DNA from: Streptococcus suis
GTDB lineage: Bacteria; Bacillota; Bacilli; Lactobacillales; Streptococcaceae
NCBI GenBank assembly: GCA_022354845.1
Contig: CP031970.1
Span: 1,612,001 to 1,676,000, forward strand
DNA: 64,000 bases
Direction: 5' to 3'
Notes under the pieces: model-generated
Told to the model about the DNA's origin: nothing
What the model saw: only the letters and a program-made list of their open reading frames with translations
Databases searched by the model: none
In this document: in pieces, positions 18,425 through 30,959 of the stretch
Layout: each line of letters starts with the position of its first letter
How positions within the stretch are numbered: the stretch's first letter is position 1
Position numbers and translations under genes: made by a program

Positions 18425-19840
18425 CTAACCAACCGACCCCTCCATTTCATAGGCAATCAGTCTGTTGAGTTCAACTGCGTATTCCATTGGGAGTTCTTTG
18501 GTGAATGGTTCGACAAAGCCCATGACAATCATCTCTGTGGCTTCGGATTCGGATAGACCTCGGCTCATGAGGTAGTAAAGCTGTTCTTCTGAGATTTTTG
18601 ATACTTTGGCTTCGTGTTCGAGGGCCACCTGCGAGTTGTGAATTTCATTGAATGGGATTGTATCTGATTTAGAAATTCCATCCATAATAATGGTATCACA
18701 TTCAATGTGGCTAATCGACTTGGCTGAATTTTTAGCAAAAGTTACTTGACCACGATAATTTACTTCGCCACCGCCACGGGCAATAGATTTAGATACGATA
18801 GAAGATGAAGTCCGTGGTGCGTTGTGAATCATCTTAGCACCTGTATCTTGGACTTGTCCTTTATTGGCAAAAGCTATTGACAGCATAGTTCCACGGGCAC
18901 CTTCGCCTTCCAAGTATACCGCAGGGTATTTCATGGTCGTCTTGGCACCAAGGTTACCGTCAATCCACTCAACTGTGGCATTTTTTTCGGCACGGGCACG
19001 CTTGGTTACCAAATTATAAACGTTGTCAGACCAGTTTTGAATGGTCGTGTACCGCATATAGGCACCTTCATGGGCAATGATTTCCACAATGGCAGCGTGG
19101 AGGCTGGCCGTTGAGTAAGTCGGAGCGGTACAGCCTTCTACGTAGTGAACGCTTGCACCTTCATCTACGATGATGAGGGTACGTTCAAACTGACCTGTTC
19201 CTTCATTGTTAATACGGAAGTAGGTTTGGAGTGGAATATCTAACTTAACGCCTTTTGGTACATAGATGAAGGTCCCGCCTGACCAAACCGCTGAGTTGAG
19301 GGCGGCTAGTTTATTGTCTGACGGTGGAACGAGTTTTCCAAAGTATTTTTTGAAGAGTTCAGGGTGTTCCTTAAGCGCTGTATCTGTATCTGTAAAGATA
19401 ATGCCGTGCTTGTCGTACTCTTCCTTCATGTTGTGGTAGACTACTTCTGATTCGTACTGGGCAGAAGCACCTGCCAGGTAAGTGCGCTCAGCTTCTGGAA
19501 TACCAATGCGTTCAAAGGTTTCCTTGATTTTGTCTGGCACATCATCCCAGCTACGTGCTGGCTTATCCGACGGTTTTTGATAGTAAACAATATCATCAAA
19601 ATCTAGTTCGGATAGATCGGCTCCCCAAGTCTGCATAGGCATTTTCTTGAAGGTTTCATAGGATTTCAAACGGAATTCCAACATCCATTCAGGCTCGTCT
19701 TTGATACGGGACATTTCACGAATGACTTCTTCGTTCAAACCCTTACCAGTCGAAGCCACCAGTTCCACGTTTTCATCATGGAATCCAAATTTGTATTCCC
19801 CAAGATCAATCGGGGTTGGTTCAATTCTTTCTTCTGACAT
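18425..19840 (-). CDS. sufB: Fe-S cluster assembly scaffold protein SufB
   Basis: This 471-aa scaffold of the SufBCD complex assembles Fe-S clusters in the cytosol. Typical features are the N-terminal [19 protein letters not shown], the beta-helix core ([19 protein letters not shown], with a conserved Cys) and the C-terminal [21 protein letters not shown] shared with SufD. It is last in sufCDSUB, separated from sufU by a 401-bp gap filled with hairpins rather than being directly adjacent. No strong ribosome binding site is visible before the ATG. Confidence 0.96.
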   Translation of the reverse strand: MSEERIEPTPIDLGEYKFGFHDENVELVASTGKGLNEEVIREMSRIKDEPEWMLEFRLKSYETFKKMPMQTWGADLSELDFDDIVYYQKPSDKPARSWDDVPDKIKETFERIGIPEAERTYLAGASAQYESEVVYHNMKEEYDKHGIIFTDTDTALKEHPELFKKYFGKLVPPSDNKLAALNSAVWSGGTFIYVPKGVKLDIPLQTYFRINNEGTGQFERTLIIVDEGASVHYVEGCTAPTYSTASLHAAIVEIIAHEGAYMRYTTIQNWSDNVYNLVTKRARAEKNATVEWIDGNLGAKTTMKYPAVYLEGEGARGTMLSIAFANKGQVQDTGAKMIHNAPRTSSSIVSKSIARGGGEVNYRGQVTFAKNSAKSISHIECDTIIMDGISKSDTIPFNEIHNSQVALEHEAKVSKISEEQLYYLMSRGLSESEATEMIVMGFVEPFTKELPMEYAVELNRLIAYEMEGSVG

Positions 19841-19894
19841 AATTTAAGATACTAAGCCCGTTAAGAAAGCAAATGAAATATAGAGAATCGATTT

Positions 19895-20221
19895 CGTGTG
19901 CAAACACACGAGGAGATTTATCTTTTTTCATGAGCTCTTAGGGCGAGTTCAATTTCATTTCCAATCAGAAACTGAACAATCCTTTCTGTATGATTTTCGT
20001 TTTTGTTATTTTATTGTTTTTCAGTCAGCACTCTCACTACGTTCCAGTGCTTTCTTCAAGACACTAAACTTGGTTGGGACTTGCTATTTGAATCCATGTT
20101 TCGCAAAGAGAATGTTAGGTTTTATCAATGACACGAACTACGTTCGCTTCATTTCCAACTTCCAAAGGTTCTCCGAACCTTTGGAGCTAATTCGCTGATT
20201 TTGGTATTATCGACCAAAATC
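19895..20221. repeat. Hairpin-rich sufU-sufB intergenic region
   Basis: The 401-bp gap between sufU and sufB holds perfect stem-loops and no gene. The stems are at 19895-19910 (CGTGTG/CACACG), 20134-20146 (CGAAC/GTTCG), 20161-20185 (11-bp stem, 3-nt loop) and 20197-20221 (9-bp stem). Several have 3-nt loops reading GTA or GGA on the transcribed minus strand. Confidence 0.7.
20021..20055 (-). repeat. Duplicate of the sufU 3' end
   Basis: These 35 bp are identical to 20242-20276, which is the stop codon and last codons of sufU. The copy starts exactly with the stop codon. It lies 221 bp downstream of the original on the minus strand and encodes nothing by itself. Confidence 0.85.
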
Positions 20222-20241
20222 GCTCATGTCGCAGTCCCCCT

Positions 20242-23162
<2,921 letters not shown>

Positions 23163-23178
23163 ATATCCCTCCAAAGAC

Positions 23179-23952
23179 CTAAATGTCATCTTCTTTGTAG
23201 TCAATGCCAAGTTCGGCAGCTACTTGTACGTAACCTTCATTTTCCAAACGTTGTGCCAATTCTGGTCCGCCTGAAAGAACAACACGTCCTTCCATCATGA
23301 CATGAACAACGTCAGGTGTAATGTAGTTCAACAATCGTTGGTAGTGGGTAATGATCATTGCACCAAAGCCTTCGCCACGCATAGCATTGATTCCTTTTGA
23401 AACCACTTTAAGCGCATCAATATCCAACCCTGAGTCAATCTCATCAAGAAGTGCAAAAGTCGGTTCCAACATAAGCAATTGCAAAATTTCGTTACGTTTC
23501 TTTTCACCACCTGAGAAACCTTCATTGAGGTAACGCTCTGCCATTTCTTCTTTCATGTTTAAAAGTTCCATTTTTTCATCCAGCTTAGTGATGAAATCAC
23601 GAACTGAAATCTTGTCCTCATCTTCCTTACCAGCATTCATAGCTGCTCGGAGGAACTCTGCATTAGTGATGCCTGGAATTTCTGATGGGTATTGCATAGC
23701 CAAGAAGAGTCCCATACGGGCACGTTCATCAACTTCTAATTCCAAAATGTTTACACCATCAAAAAGAATCTCACCTTGGGTAACTTCATAGCTTGGATTA
23801 CCCATAATCGCTGCTGAAAGGGTGGATTTTCCTGTTCCGTTAGGTCCCATGATAGCTGCAATTTCACCTGTTTTCAAGGTCAAATTCACACCTTTTAGGA
23901 TCTCTTTGCCTTCAATTTCCACATGAAGGTCTTTGATTTCTAATACTGACAT
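23179..23952 (-). CDS. sufC: Fe-S cluster assembly ATPase SufC
   Basis: This 257-aa ABC-type ATPase of the SufBCD scaffold shows Walker A MGPNGTGKSTLSAAI, the signature EGFSGGEKKRNEILQ, Walker B FALLDEIDSGLD and the H-loop MIITHYQRLL. It is cytosolic with no membrane partner. It is first in sufCDSUB, with TAAGGAG before the ATG. A TGATATAAT extended -10 near 24074-24082 may start the operon about 120 nt upstream. Confidence 0.96.
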   Translation of the reverse strand: MSVLEIKDLHVEIEGKEILKGVNLTLKTGEIAAIMGPNGTGKSTLSAAIMGNPSYEVTQGEILFDGVNILELEVDERARMGLFLAMQYPSEIPGITNAEFLRAAMNAGKEDEDKISVRDFITKLDEKMELLNMKEEMAERYLNEGFSGGEKKRNEILQLLMLEPTFALLDEIDSGLDIDALKVVSKGINAMRGEGFGAMIITHYQRLLNYITPDVVHVMMEGRVVLSGGPELAQRLENEGYVQVAAELGIDYKEDDI

Positions 23953-24085
23953 ACTACACTCCTTATATTGTTTATCCTCGTTAAAAACTATACGTATTTT
24001 TACATTGTGTTTTTATCGGGCATGGATTTATTTTTATAGTCTTTTCTGACAATTTTAATAAATCATATCTTTTACATTATATCAA

Positions 24086-24107
24086 AAAAAGAGCCAAAGG
24101 GCTCTTT
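24086..24107 (-). terminator. Terminator after the GlcNAc-1-P transferase gene
   Basis: The stem GAGCC/GGCTC extends through flanking A/T pairs, and seven T follow on the minus strand. It separates the mecA/transferase unit from the suf operon. Confidence 0.75.
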
Positions 24108-24123
24108 CTTTGTCTTCAGAAGA

Positions 24124-25308
24124 TTAATTCTTTTCCTTAGTATCCTGCGAATCTGAACGTTTTGTTTTTCTCTTTGCAATCATTTCTTGCCGATATGAAC
24201 TGTTTCCAATAAAACGCAATAGATTTAGGACAGGTGTCCTATTTTCACCAAAAATTCCAATCAATTCACACAAAATTTCCACGCCCAAGGCAAGTGAAAC
24301 CACCAACAAGACTCCCCCTGCTTGACTGGAAATATTCAAAAGCAAGGACGTTAAGGAAAAAATAAATGAAATCGCATAAATGACTAACACAGTTCCACGA
24401 TGCGTCAGCCCTAGTGAGAGTAATCGGTGATGCAAATGCATCCGGTCAGCTTCATAAATCTTTTGTCCAGACAATTTTCGACGAATAATTGCCACCACAG
24501 TATCAGTGATTGGAACTCCAAGTATAATAATTGGTGTTACAACCGCAACCGCTGTTGAGTTTTTTAATCCCTGCAAGGAGAAGACGCCAATCATAAATCC
24601 AATAAAAAGCGCACCTGTGTCTCCCAGATAAATAATAGCCGGATGGTAATTATAGGGGAGAAAGCCTGCAATCGCCGCAACCAAAACAAAAATCGTCAAA
24701 CTTAAAAAAATATTACTATCATACAAAAAGAAATAGGATACTATCCCCATCGTTAAGAGGGAAATAATGGATACCCCTGCAACCAAACCATCCAGCCCAT
24801 CTATCAGATTAATTGCATTTGTAATCGCAACAATCCATAAAACAGTTAAACAAAATGCTAGCCAAGTTGGGAACACGAGTAACGGTCCCCCAAATGGAAT
24901 TTTAAAACTATCAAAATGAAAATCTGTGAAAAACCAAATGATAAGAGCAGCAAATAAGATACCTAAAAGTTTAGGTAGCGGCGCTAGTTCTCTGACATCA
25001 TCAATTAATCCCGTCAGGATAATCACAGCACCCGCAACCACGATAGGAAATACATATTCAAAATAGGTTCCGAAAAAGTGAACGCGTGTAACAATAAGGG
25101 GCAAGAACACCAAACTGGATATTGCAAAAGAAATAAATATTGCTAGACCACCAGCAGATGGCATTGGAACTTTGTTGATTCGTCTTGCATTCGGGTTATC
25201 GACAGCTCCAATTCGTAATGCAAAGAAACGAACCAAGGGAGTAAGCACAACAGCCATGAAGATTGTCGCTATTAAGACCATAACATACTTAAGCGCAAAT
25301 GGAATCAT
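24124..25308 (-). CDS. Undecaprenyl-phosphate GlcNAc-1-phosphate transferase (WecA/TagO/RgpG type)
   Basis: This 394-aa polytopic membrane enzyme of the MraY/WecA family moves a sugar-1-phosphate, typically GlcNAc, onto undecaprenyl phosphate to start wall polysaccharide or teichoic-acid synthesis. Diagnostic segments are GLIDDVRELAPLPK (DD), NAINLIDGLDGLVAGVS, YLGDTGALFIGFMIG and the cytoplasmic HLHHRLLSLGLTHR. About eleven membrane spans are visible. The N-terminus has the usual RRINKVPMPSAGGLAIF. Its ATG overlaps the mecA stop by 4 bp, the arrangement known for mecA and rgpG/tagO in streptococci. Confidence 0.93.
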   Translation of the reverse strand: MIPFALKYVMVLIATIFMAVVLTPLVRFFALRIGAVDNPNARRINKVPMPSAGGLAIFISFAISSLVFLPLIVTRVHFFGTYFEYVFPIVVAGAVIILTGLIDDVRELAPLPKLLGILFAALIIWFFTDFHFDSFKIPFGGPLLVFPTWLAFCLTVLWIVAITNAINLIDGLDGLVAGVSIISLLTMGIVSYFFLYDSNIFLSLTIFVLVAAIAGFLPYNYHPAIIYLGDTGALFIGFMIGVFSLQGLKNSTAVAVVTPIIILGVPITDTVVAIIRRKLSGQKIYEADRMHLHHRLLSLGLTHRGTVLVIYAISFIFSLTSLLLNISSQAGGVLLVVSLALGVEILCELIGIFGENRTPVLNLLRFIGNSSYRQEMIAKRKTKRSDSQDTKEKN

Positions 25309-26021
25309 ACCGTTTGCACCTTTTTCAACTCATCAATGGCCCCATTTCCCAACATCAAGATTCCGTGCTCTTGAAGAAATGGTCGTGTCAATTTGGTATC
25401 GTTTGTAAATTCAAGCATGCGAGATAGAATATACTCTGGATACTGCTTTGAACGCTCTGCAACATTAATCAATACTGTCATATAATAGGTTTGCTCCACT
25501 TTGTAGAGCTCAGATTCTTCAACTGGATAATCCACTGTTTGAACAAAATTTACCGCATCAATCAAAGCAGGAAATTCTAAGATATAGTAAATATACGGTT
25601 CTTGGTATTCATCACTATCTTCTTTTTCAGCATCTTCTAATTGACGAACTGCTTTTGAGTCATGCGTGCTTCGTTCACGAACTGTACGTTCCAAACTTTT
25701 CAGCAATTCATCTGGAGTCATTCTTGATACATCGCCTAATTCCGATAAATCTGTAAATTCATCAAAATTTAAACTTTGATCCATTTCAGATTTTGTGACA
25801 AAAATATCCACTTTATCCGGTTTTGGAGTAACTCTAAAACTAAGCATTCCACTTTCTCGGAAAGTCATTGGCAAATCCAATTCATCCAATACTGTATAAA
25901 AAAACTCTTCCGTCTTTTCTTGAGGGATAAGGAAATCCGCAATTTCCATCCCGCGCTCCTCTAAATCCTCTAATTGGATAGTGATTTTTAGAGTCGAATC
26001 ACTTATTTGTTTTACTTTCAT
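25305..26021 (-). CDS. mecA: Adaptor protein MecA
   Basis: This 238-aa adaptor delivers substrates to the ClpCP protease and limits competence in streptococci. The N-terminus MKVKQISDSTLKITIQLEDL and the C-terminal domain (YYILEFPALIDAVNFVQ; LYKVEQTYYMTVLI) match the family, joined by the usual acidic variable linker. I choose the ATG at 26021 rather than 26036, since the family starts at MKVKQIS and GAGG lies 5 bases upstream. It is translationally coupled to the glycosyl-phosphate transferase. Confidence 0.95.
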   Translation of the reverse strand: MKVKQISDSTLKITIQLEDLEERGMEIADFLIPQEKTEEFFYTVLDELDLPMTFRESGMLSFRVTPKPDKVDIFVTKSEMDQSLNFDEFTDLSELGDVSRMTPDELLKSLERTVRERSTHDSKAVRQLEDAEKEDSDEYQEPYIYYILEFPALIDAVNFVQTVDYPVEESELYKVEQTYYMTVLINVAERSKQYPEYILSRMLEFTNDTKLTRPFLQEHGILMLGNGAIDELKKVQTV

Positions 26022-26118
26022 AACTACCTCATTCATCTAGTACGATACTTCTAGCCTAGATAATATTAATTCTCATACAAATCTCTTCCCATTATACTAA
26101 AATGCCTCTCGAAAAACA

Positions 26119-26203
26119 AAAAAAAAGCAAGTTTCTAAACTTTCTGCCTCAACTATAGAAAAACGGCACAAGAAAAGCCTAGAACTACAATCTAGACTTT
26201 TTT
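26119..26203 (-). terminator. Tandem terminator-like hairpins after uppP
   Basis: Two minus-strand hairpins follow uppP: CTAGA/TCTAG with T6 (about 26173-26203) and AAGTTT/AAACTT followed by GC and nine T (about 26119-26152). Confidence 0.6.
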
Positions 26204-26226
26204 GCCGATTTAACAACTAAATTATC

Positions 26227-27063
26227 TTATAAAATGAATGTGAAAAATGAATAAATCAGTAAGATAGCCCCCAAAACAATCCGGTAGTAACCAAAGACTG
26301 TAAAATCATGTTTTTTCACGAAATCTGTCAACATTCGAATGACAACTAATGAAACTATGTAAGCAGTCACACTAGCTACCAATAATATCACAACTTGTTC
26401 AAGTGACAAACTATTACCATCTAAAAAGTATTTTACAGCTTTTAATCCACTGTAGCCAAACATCGTTGGAATTCCCAAAAAGAAAGTAAAGTCCGCGGCA
26501 ACAGAACGACTTGTCCCAAGAATAATTGCGCCCAGAATAGTTGCACCAGACCTACTTGTACCCGGTACAATACTTAAGACTTGAAAACATCCAATCAGTA
26601 AAGCTGTTTTATAGGACATTTTTGCCAAATTCGTCACTTGTGGCTCAACATCTTTGTTACGTTTCTCAATCCAAATAAAGGCAATACCATAAACAATCAG
26701 AGCAATCGCAATCGGCACCATAAAATTGAAATGCGCTTCAAACCAATTATCTAAGGGAACTGCAATGATAATGGACGGAATACAAGCAAGTACTACCTTT
26801 GCCCACAATTGCCAAGTTAAACGAATTTCTTTCTGCGTTTTTCCAGGTTGAAATGGATTAAGTCTTTGGAAGTAAATTGTAATAACCGCTAGTATTGCTC
26901 CCAATTGGATCACAATATTAAACATCTCAATAAAACCAGCACTTTGTTTTAATTGAATAAATTCTTGCACTAATATCAAATGGCCAGTAGATGAAACTGG
27001 CAACCACTCAGTTATCCCCTCAATAATACCCAAAAAGATGGCTTTCAAAATCTCTATTATCAT
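26227..27063 (-). CDS. uppP: Undecaprenyl-diphosphatase (bacitracin resistance)
   Basis: This 278-aa membrane phosphatase recycles undecaprenyl pyrophosphate to the monophosphate carrier for wall synthesis. Both family motifs are present: [20 protein letters not shown] near the N-terminus and [20 protein letters not shown] in the middle. About eight membrane spans. AAGGAG lies before the ATG. It is monocistronic. Overexpression of this family gives bacitracin resistance. Confidence 0.97.
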   Translation of the reverse strand: MIIEILKAIFLGIIEGITEWLPVSSTGHLILVQEFIQLKQSAGFIEMFNIVIQLGAILAVITIYFQRLNPFQPGKTQKEIRLTWQLWAKVVLACIPSIIIAVPLDNWFEAHFNFMVPIAIALIVYGIAFIWIEKRNKDVEPQVTNLAKMSYKTALLIGCFQVLSIVPGTSRSGATILGAIILGTSRSVAADFTFFLGIPTMFGYSGLKAVKYFLDGNSLSLEQVVILLVASVTAYIVSLVVIRMLTDFVKKHDFTVFGYYRIVLGAILLIYSFFTFIL

Positions 27064-27288
27064 GATAACTCCTTAAGATAAATTCTACTTATTATACCAC
27101 AAATTATACCATATAAATAAATATCCCCAATTAAAAATTATCATGCACTTAGTAAAAAATTTGTAAAAAACTATCTCTCACAGCCAGCTGAGTCAGTATC
27201 AGATAAGTATTCAAATTTGCTAATTTCAAACATTTTCATACGAATTTTTCATACATTTTGAGTGAATAAAAAAAACAAGCATATTGAA

Positions 27289-27303
27289 ATTTTTCAGAAT
27301 TTT
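27289..27303 (+). promoter_or_regulatory. CodY-like box upstream of the amino-acid ABC transporter
   Basis: ATTTTTCAGAATTTT has three mismatches to the CodY consensus. It overlaps the -35 position of a promoter whose -10 is TATAAT at 27315-27320. The rest of the 278-bp gap (27064-27341) shows no gene. Confidence 0.5.
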
Positions 27304-27341
27304 TTATACAATAGTATAATACATTTTACTAAGGAGATTTT

Positions 27342-28904
27342 ATGAAACATAAAATTAGTATACTCCTGCTAAGCTTATTAGCTGTTTTTTCGATAACAAC
27401 TGGAGTAAAAGCAGATGAATACCTTCGTGTCGGAATGGAAGCTGCATATGCTCCTTTTAACTGGACACAGGAAGATGATAGCAACGGTGCAGTTCCAATC
27501 GAAGGAACCAATCAATTTGCCAACGGATACGATGTCCAAGTAGCGAAAAAGATTGCTGAATCGATGAATAAAGAATTGCTTGTTGTCAAAACCAAATGGG
27601 AAGGCTTGGTTCCTGCCTTAACATCTGGAAAAATTGACATGATTATCGCTGGTATGAGTCCAACTGAAGAGCGAAAAAAAGAAATTGCCTTCTCAGATAG
27701 CTATTATACTTCTATACCAACCCTTGTTGTCCGTTCAGATAGTCAATATGCAGATGCAACTAGCTTATCAGATTTTGCTGGTGCCAAAATTACAGCTCAG
27801 CAGGGTGTCTATCTTTATGATTTGATTGATCAAATTGAAGGGGCTGATAAACAAACTGCGATGGGCGATTTCTCCCAAATTCGCCAAGCACTTGAAGCTG
27901 GTGTGATTGATGCCTATGTTTCTGAGCGACCAGAAGGACGTACCGCTGAGGCTGCTAACAAAGCTTTCAAAATGGTTGAATTGACAGATGGCTTTGAAAC
28001 AAATGCCGAAGACGTTACGATTGCAGTTGGTATGAGAAAAGATGATACTCGTATCACACAAGTAAATGAAGTGTTAGCAGCTTTTTCTGAAGCAAATCAA
28101 ATCGCACTCATGGATAACATGATTGAAAACCAACCTGTTGAAGAAGCGTCAGCTGAAAATCCAAATTTCTTTTCTCAAGTTTGGAAAATTATTGTTAACA
28201 ACTGGCAACAGTTATTACGCGGAACAGGAATGACCCTACTAATCTCAATACTTGGTACAATTATAGGTACAATTATTGGTCTTCTCATCGGTGTATTCCG
28301 TACCGCACCAAAAGTAGCTAATAAAGTTTTAGCAATCGGACAGAAACTCTTAGGTTGGATTATCAATGTATATATTGAAGTGTTCCGCGGCACCCCAATG
28401 ATTGTACAATCAATGGTTATCTACTATGGTACTGCCCAGGCTTTTGGTCTCAACCTTGACCGTACCTTAGCGGCTATCTTTATCGTTTCTATCAATACCG
28501 GTGCTTACATGAGTGAAATTGTACGTGGTGGTATCTTTGCTGTTGATAAGGGGCAATTTGAAGCGGCAACAGCTCTTGGATTTACCCATAATCAAACCAT
28601 GCGTAAAATCGTACTCCCTCAAGTTGTTCGTAACATTTTACCGGCTACTGGTAATGAGTTCGTTATCAATATCAAAGATACTTCTGTTTTAAATGTAATC
28701 TCTGTGGTAGAATTATACTTCTCTGGAAACACGGTTGCAACCCAAACCTATCAATATTTCCAAACATTTACTGTTATTGCTATTATCTACTTTATTCTAA
28801 CCTTTACTGTAACACGTATTCTACGCATATTTGAAAAAAGCTTTGACATGGATAAGTATACAACAGGCGCAAATCAAATGCATACGGGGGTCCTCAATGA
28901 CTAA
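27342..28904 (+). CDS. Amino-acid ABC transporter, fused binding protein and permease (glutamine type)
   Basis: This 520-aa fusion has a signal peptide ([20 protein letters not shown]), a periplasmic-type amino-acid-binding domain at about residues 25-255 ([16 protein letters not shown]) and a HisM/GlnP-like permease at about 285-510 with an EAA loop near [20 protein letters not shown]. Such SBP-permease fusions serve glutamine, glutamate or related amino acids in streptococci. The exact substrate cannot be read from sequence. Its stop overlaps the start of the ATPase gene by 8 bp. A CodY-like box precedes it. Confidence 0.93.
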   Translation: MKHKISILLLSLLAVFSITTGVKADEYLRVGMEAAYAPFNWTQEDDSNGAVPIEGTNQFANGYDVQVAKKIAESMNKELLVVKTKWEGLVPALTSGKIDMIIAGMSPTEERKKEIAFSDSYYTSIPTLVVRSDSQYADATSLSDFAGAKITAQQGVYLYDLIDQIEGADKQTAMGDFSQIRQALEAGVIDAYVSERPEGRTAEAANKAFKMVELTDGFETNAEDVTIAVGMRKDDTRITQVNEVLAAFSEANQIALMDNMIENQPVEEASAENPNFFSQVWKIIVNNWQQLLRGTGMTLLISILGTIIGTIIGLLIGVFRTAPKVANKVLAIGQKLLGWIINVYIEVFRGTPMIVQSMVIYYGTAQAFGLNLDRTLAAIFIVSINTGAYMSEIVRGGIFAVDKGQFEAATALGFTHNQTMRKIVLPQVVRNILPATGNEFVINIKDTSVLNVISVVELYFSGNTVATQTYQYFQTFTVIAIIYFILTFTVTRILRIFEKSFDMDKYTTGANQMHTGVLND

Positions 28905-29640
28905 TAATACTATCTTGGAAATTAAAAATCTTAAAAAGTCATACGGACAAAATCAAGTACTTAAAGATATTTCTATTACAGTTGAAAAGGGCGAAGTTAT
29001 CTCTATCATCGGCTCTTCTGGTTCTGGAAAGTCTACTTTCTTACGTTCTATCAATCTCTTAGAAACACCAACTGATGGACAAATCCTTTACCACGGACAA
29101 GATGTTTTGGCAAAGGGTTATAACCTACCTTATTACCGAGAAAAACTTGGTATGGTGTTTCAATCCTTTAACCTCTTCAACAATTTGAATGTCTTAGAAA
29201 ATGCGATTGTAGCTCAAACAACCGTCCTAAAACGTGAACGGTCAGAAGCTGAACGCCTTGCTAAGGAAAACCTTAACAAGGTAGGGATGACTGAGCAGTA
29301 CTGGACAGCTAAGCCAAGTCAATTGTCTGGCGGTCAAAAACAGCGTGTTGCTATTGCTCGTGCTCTTTCTATTGATCCCGAATTGATTCTATTTGACGAA
29401 CCAACCTCTGCTCTCGATCCTGAAATGGTTGGTGAAGTTCTCAAAACGATGAAAGACCTAGCAAAATCTGGTCTAACCATGATTATCGTAACTCATGAAA
29501 TGGAATTTGCGCGTGAGGTTTCCGATCGTGTCATTTTCATGGATAAAGGGATTATTGCTGAAGAAGGTAGTCCAAAACAAATTTTTGAGAATCCACAAGA
29601 AGAGCGTACCAAAGAATTCCTCAAACGTTTCTTAGGATAA
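28897..29640 (+). CDS. Amino-acid ABC transporter ATP-binding protein (GlnQ type)
   Basis: This 247-aa polar-amino-acid ATPase has Walker [17 protein letters not shown]-loop MVFQSFNLF, signature [16 protein letters not shown] and Walker [20 protein letters not shown]. The start at 28897 ([17 protein letters not shown]) is chosen because GGGGG lies 6 bases before it and it overlaps the permease stop. An earlier in-frame start would add 22 residues encoded inside the upstream gene. It pairs with the fused binding protein/permease. Confidence 0.95.
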   Translation: MTNNTILEIKNLKKSYGQNQVLKDISITVEKGEVISIIGSSGSGKSTFLRSINLLETPTDGQILYHGQDVLAKGYNLPYYREKLGMVFQSFNLFNNLNVLENAIVAQTTVLKRERSEAERLAKENLNKVGMTEQYWTAKPSQLSGGQKQRVAIARALSIDPELILFDEPTSALDPEMVGEVLKTMKDLAKSGLTMIIVTHEMEFAREVSDRVIFMDKGIIAEEGSPKQIFENPQEERTKEFLKRFLG

Positions 29641-29669
29641 TTGAGATTTTTGAATAGGAACACATTCAC

Positions 29670-29697
29670 GATACCAGGTCACTCTGGTATCTTTTTT
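29670..29697 (+). terminator. Terminator of the amino-acid ABC operon
   Basis: An 8-bp stem GATACCAG/CTGGTATC with a 6-nt loop and a T6 run, 30 bp past the stop codon. Confidence 0.85.
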
Positions 29698-29701
29698 ATG
29701 G

Positions 29702-29735
29702 AAAAAAAGAGGCTCCTCATCGGAACCTCTTTTTT
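29702..29735 (-). terminator. Terminator of the 69-aa gene
   Basis: A nine-pair stem (AAAAAGAGG with CCTCTTTTT) with T runs on both strands, placed between two convergent genes. Confidence 0.75.
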
Positions 29736-29748
29736 AAAACTACATAGA

Positions 29749-29958
29749 TTAGTTTTCAAATTTTTTGTGGTTTTTATCGTAAAAGTCAATCAAACCCAAT
29801 GCAGTTGCAAATGAGATGTTATCAATCTTAGCACGGCCTTGTGCAAGAGCGATGACTGACATTTCACGAGCATTAGTTTCTTTACTAATACGGTAGCCAG
29901 TGATTTTCTTTTCACGTACCCAGTTAACAACTGCAGCAACTTTTTCGTAACTTGTCAT
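29749..29958 (-). CDS. Small conserved-looking protein, possible helix-turn-helix
   Basis: The protein is 69 aa and opens MTSYEKVAAVVNWVREKKIT. Residues 20-45 (GYRISKETNAREMSVIALAQ) have the spacing of a helix-turn-helix such as in small XRE-like proteins, but the match is not decisive. It has its own strong ribosome binding site (AAAGGGG) and terminator, so it is a real single gene. I do not recognise the family; DNA binding is a guess from the pattern. Confidence 0.7.
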   Translation of the reverse strand: MTSYEKVAAVVNWVREKKITGYRISKETNAREMSVIALAQGRAKIDNISFATALGLIDFYDKNHKKFEN

Positions 29959-30047
29959 GAGAAACCCCTTTCCATTTTATTCGTGCAACTTAGTATAATA
30001 CAGCCTTGCACATTTTGTCAAGCAAAATATTCGGCTTTTGCCAAAAA

Positions 30048-30950
30048 TTACTTCACTTTCAGAGCGGATAGTATCTGAGTCCGAATGTCCTCAACTCCTT
30101 CTGGATTCCCAGGAAGGAAAATTGTATTATTACCCCCTTGTGCAAAATTATTTAAAGTGTCCAAATATTGGTTAGTCAACAGAATCGACATGATTTGTTC
30201 TTCCGTCAAACTGACATTGGATTCCTTCAATTCACGAATCGAATCTGCTAATCCATCCACTATGGCTTTACGTTGATGAGCAATCCCCACACCATGTAGG
30301 CGATCTTTTTCAGCTTCTGCCTCTGCAGCAGTAACAATTTTAATTTTATCTGCTTCCGCCAATTCCTGAGCTGCAACCCGTTTGCGCTGAGCTGCGTTGA
30401 TTTCATTCATTGATTGTTTCACTTCTGCATCCGGTTCAACCTTTGTAATCAAGGTTTTTACAATAACATAACCATAGGTTGACATCTCTTCAGCTACTTG
30501 CCTTTGAACTTCTAGGGCAATTTCATCTTTCTTTTCAAACAATTCATCCAAAGTCAATTTAGGAACTGATGAGCGTAAGGCATCTTCAATATACGATTTA
30601 ATTTGTGCCTCTGGATGCATGAGTTTATAGTAAGCATCCGTCACATTATTCTCATTAACTCGGTACTGAGTTGCTACATTCATTGTCACAAAAACATTGT
30701 CCTGTGTTTTTGTTTCAACAATAATTTCACTTTGTAGCATCCGTAACTGAATTCGGGCCGCAATCACATCTACACCAAATGGAATTTTAAAGTTAATCCC
30801 AGATGTTGATGTTTTTTGATACTTACCGAATCGTTCAATGATAGCGACAGTCTGTTGCTTAACCACATACAAACCTGAAAAGATCAAAATCAAAGCGATA
30901 AATAATACAAACAGCACCACAACAATAAAAATAATTAAACCAGTAGACAT
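30048..30950 (-). CDS. SPFH/band 7 (stomatin-like) membrane protein
   Basis: The 300-aa protein has one N-terminal membrane segment (residues 4-28, IFIVVVLFVLFIALILIFSG) followed by a band-7 domain (VVKQQTVAIIERFGKYQKTS; RSSVPKLTLDELFEKKDEIA) and an Ala/Glu-rich coiled-coil (AAQRKRVAAQELAEADKIKI). Family members form membrane microdomain oligomers and influence proteases or membrane order. AGGAGG precedes the ATG. It starts 9 bp after the ilvA stop on the same strand, so the two may be co-transcribed. Confidence 0.92.
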   Translation of the reverse strand: MSTGLIIFIVVVLFVLFIALILIFSGLYVVKQQTVAIIERFGKYQKTSTSGINFKIPFGVDVIAARIQLRMLQSEIIVETKTQDNVFVTMNVATQYRVNENNVTDAYYKLMHPEAQIKSYIEDALRSSVPKLTLDELFEKKDEIALEVQRQVAEEMSTYGYVIVKTLITKVEPDAEVKQSMNEINAAQRKRVAAQELAEADKIKIVTAAEAEAEKDRLHGVGIAHQRKAIVDGLADSIRELKESNVSLTEEQIMSILLTNQYLDTLNNFAQGGNNTIFLPGNPEGVEDIRTQILSALKVK

Positions 30951-30959
30951 AGTAGCCTC

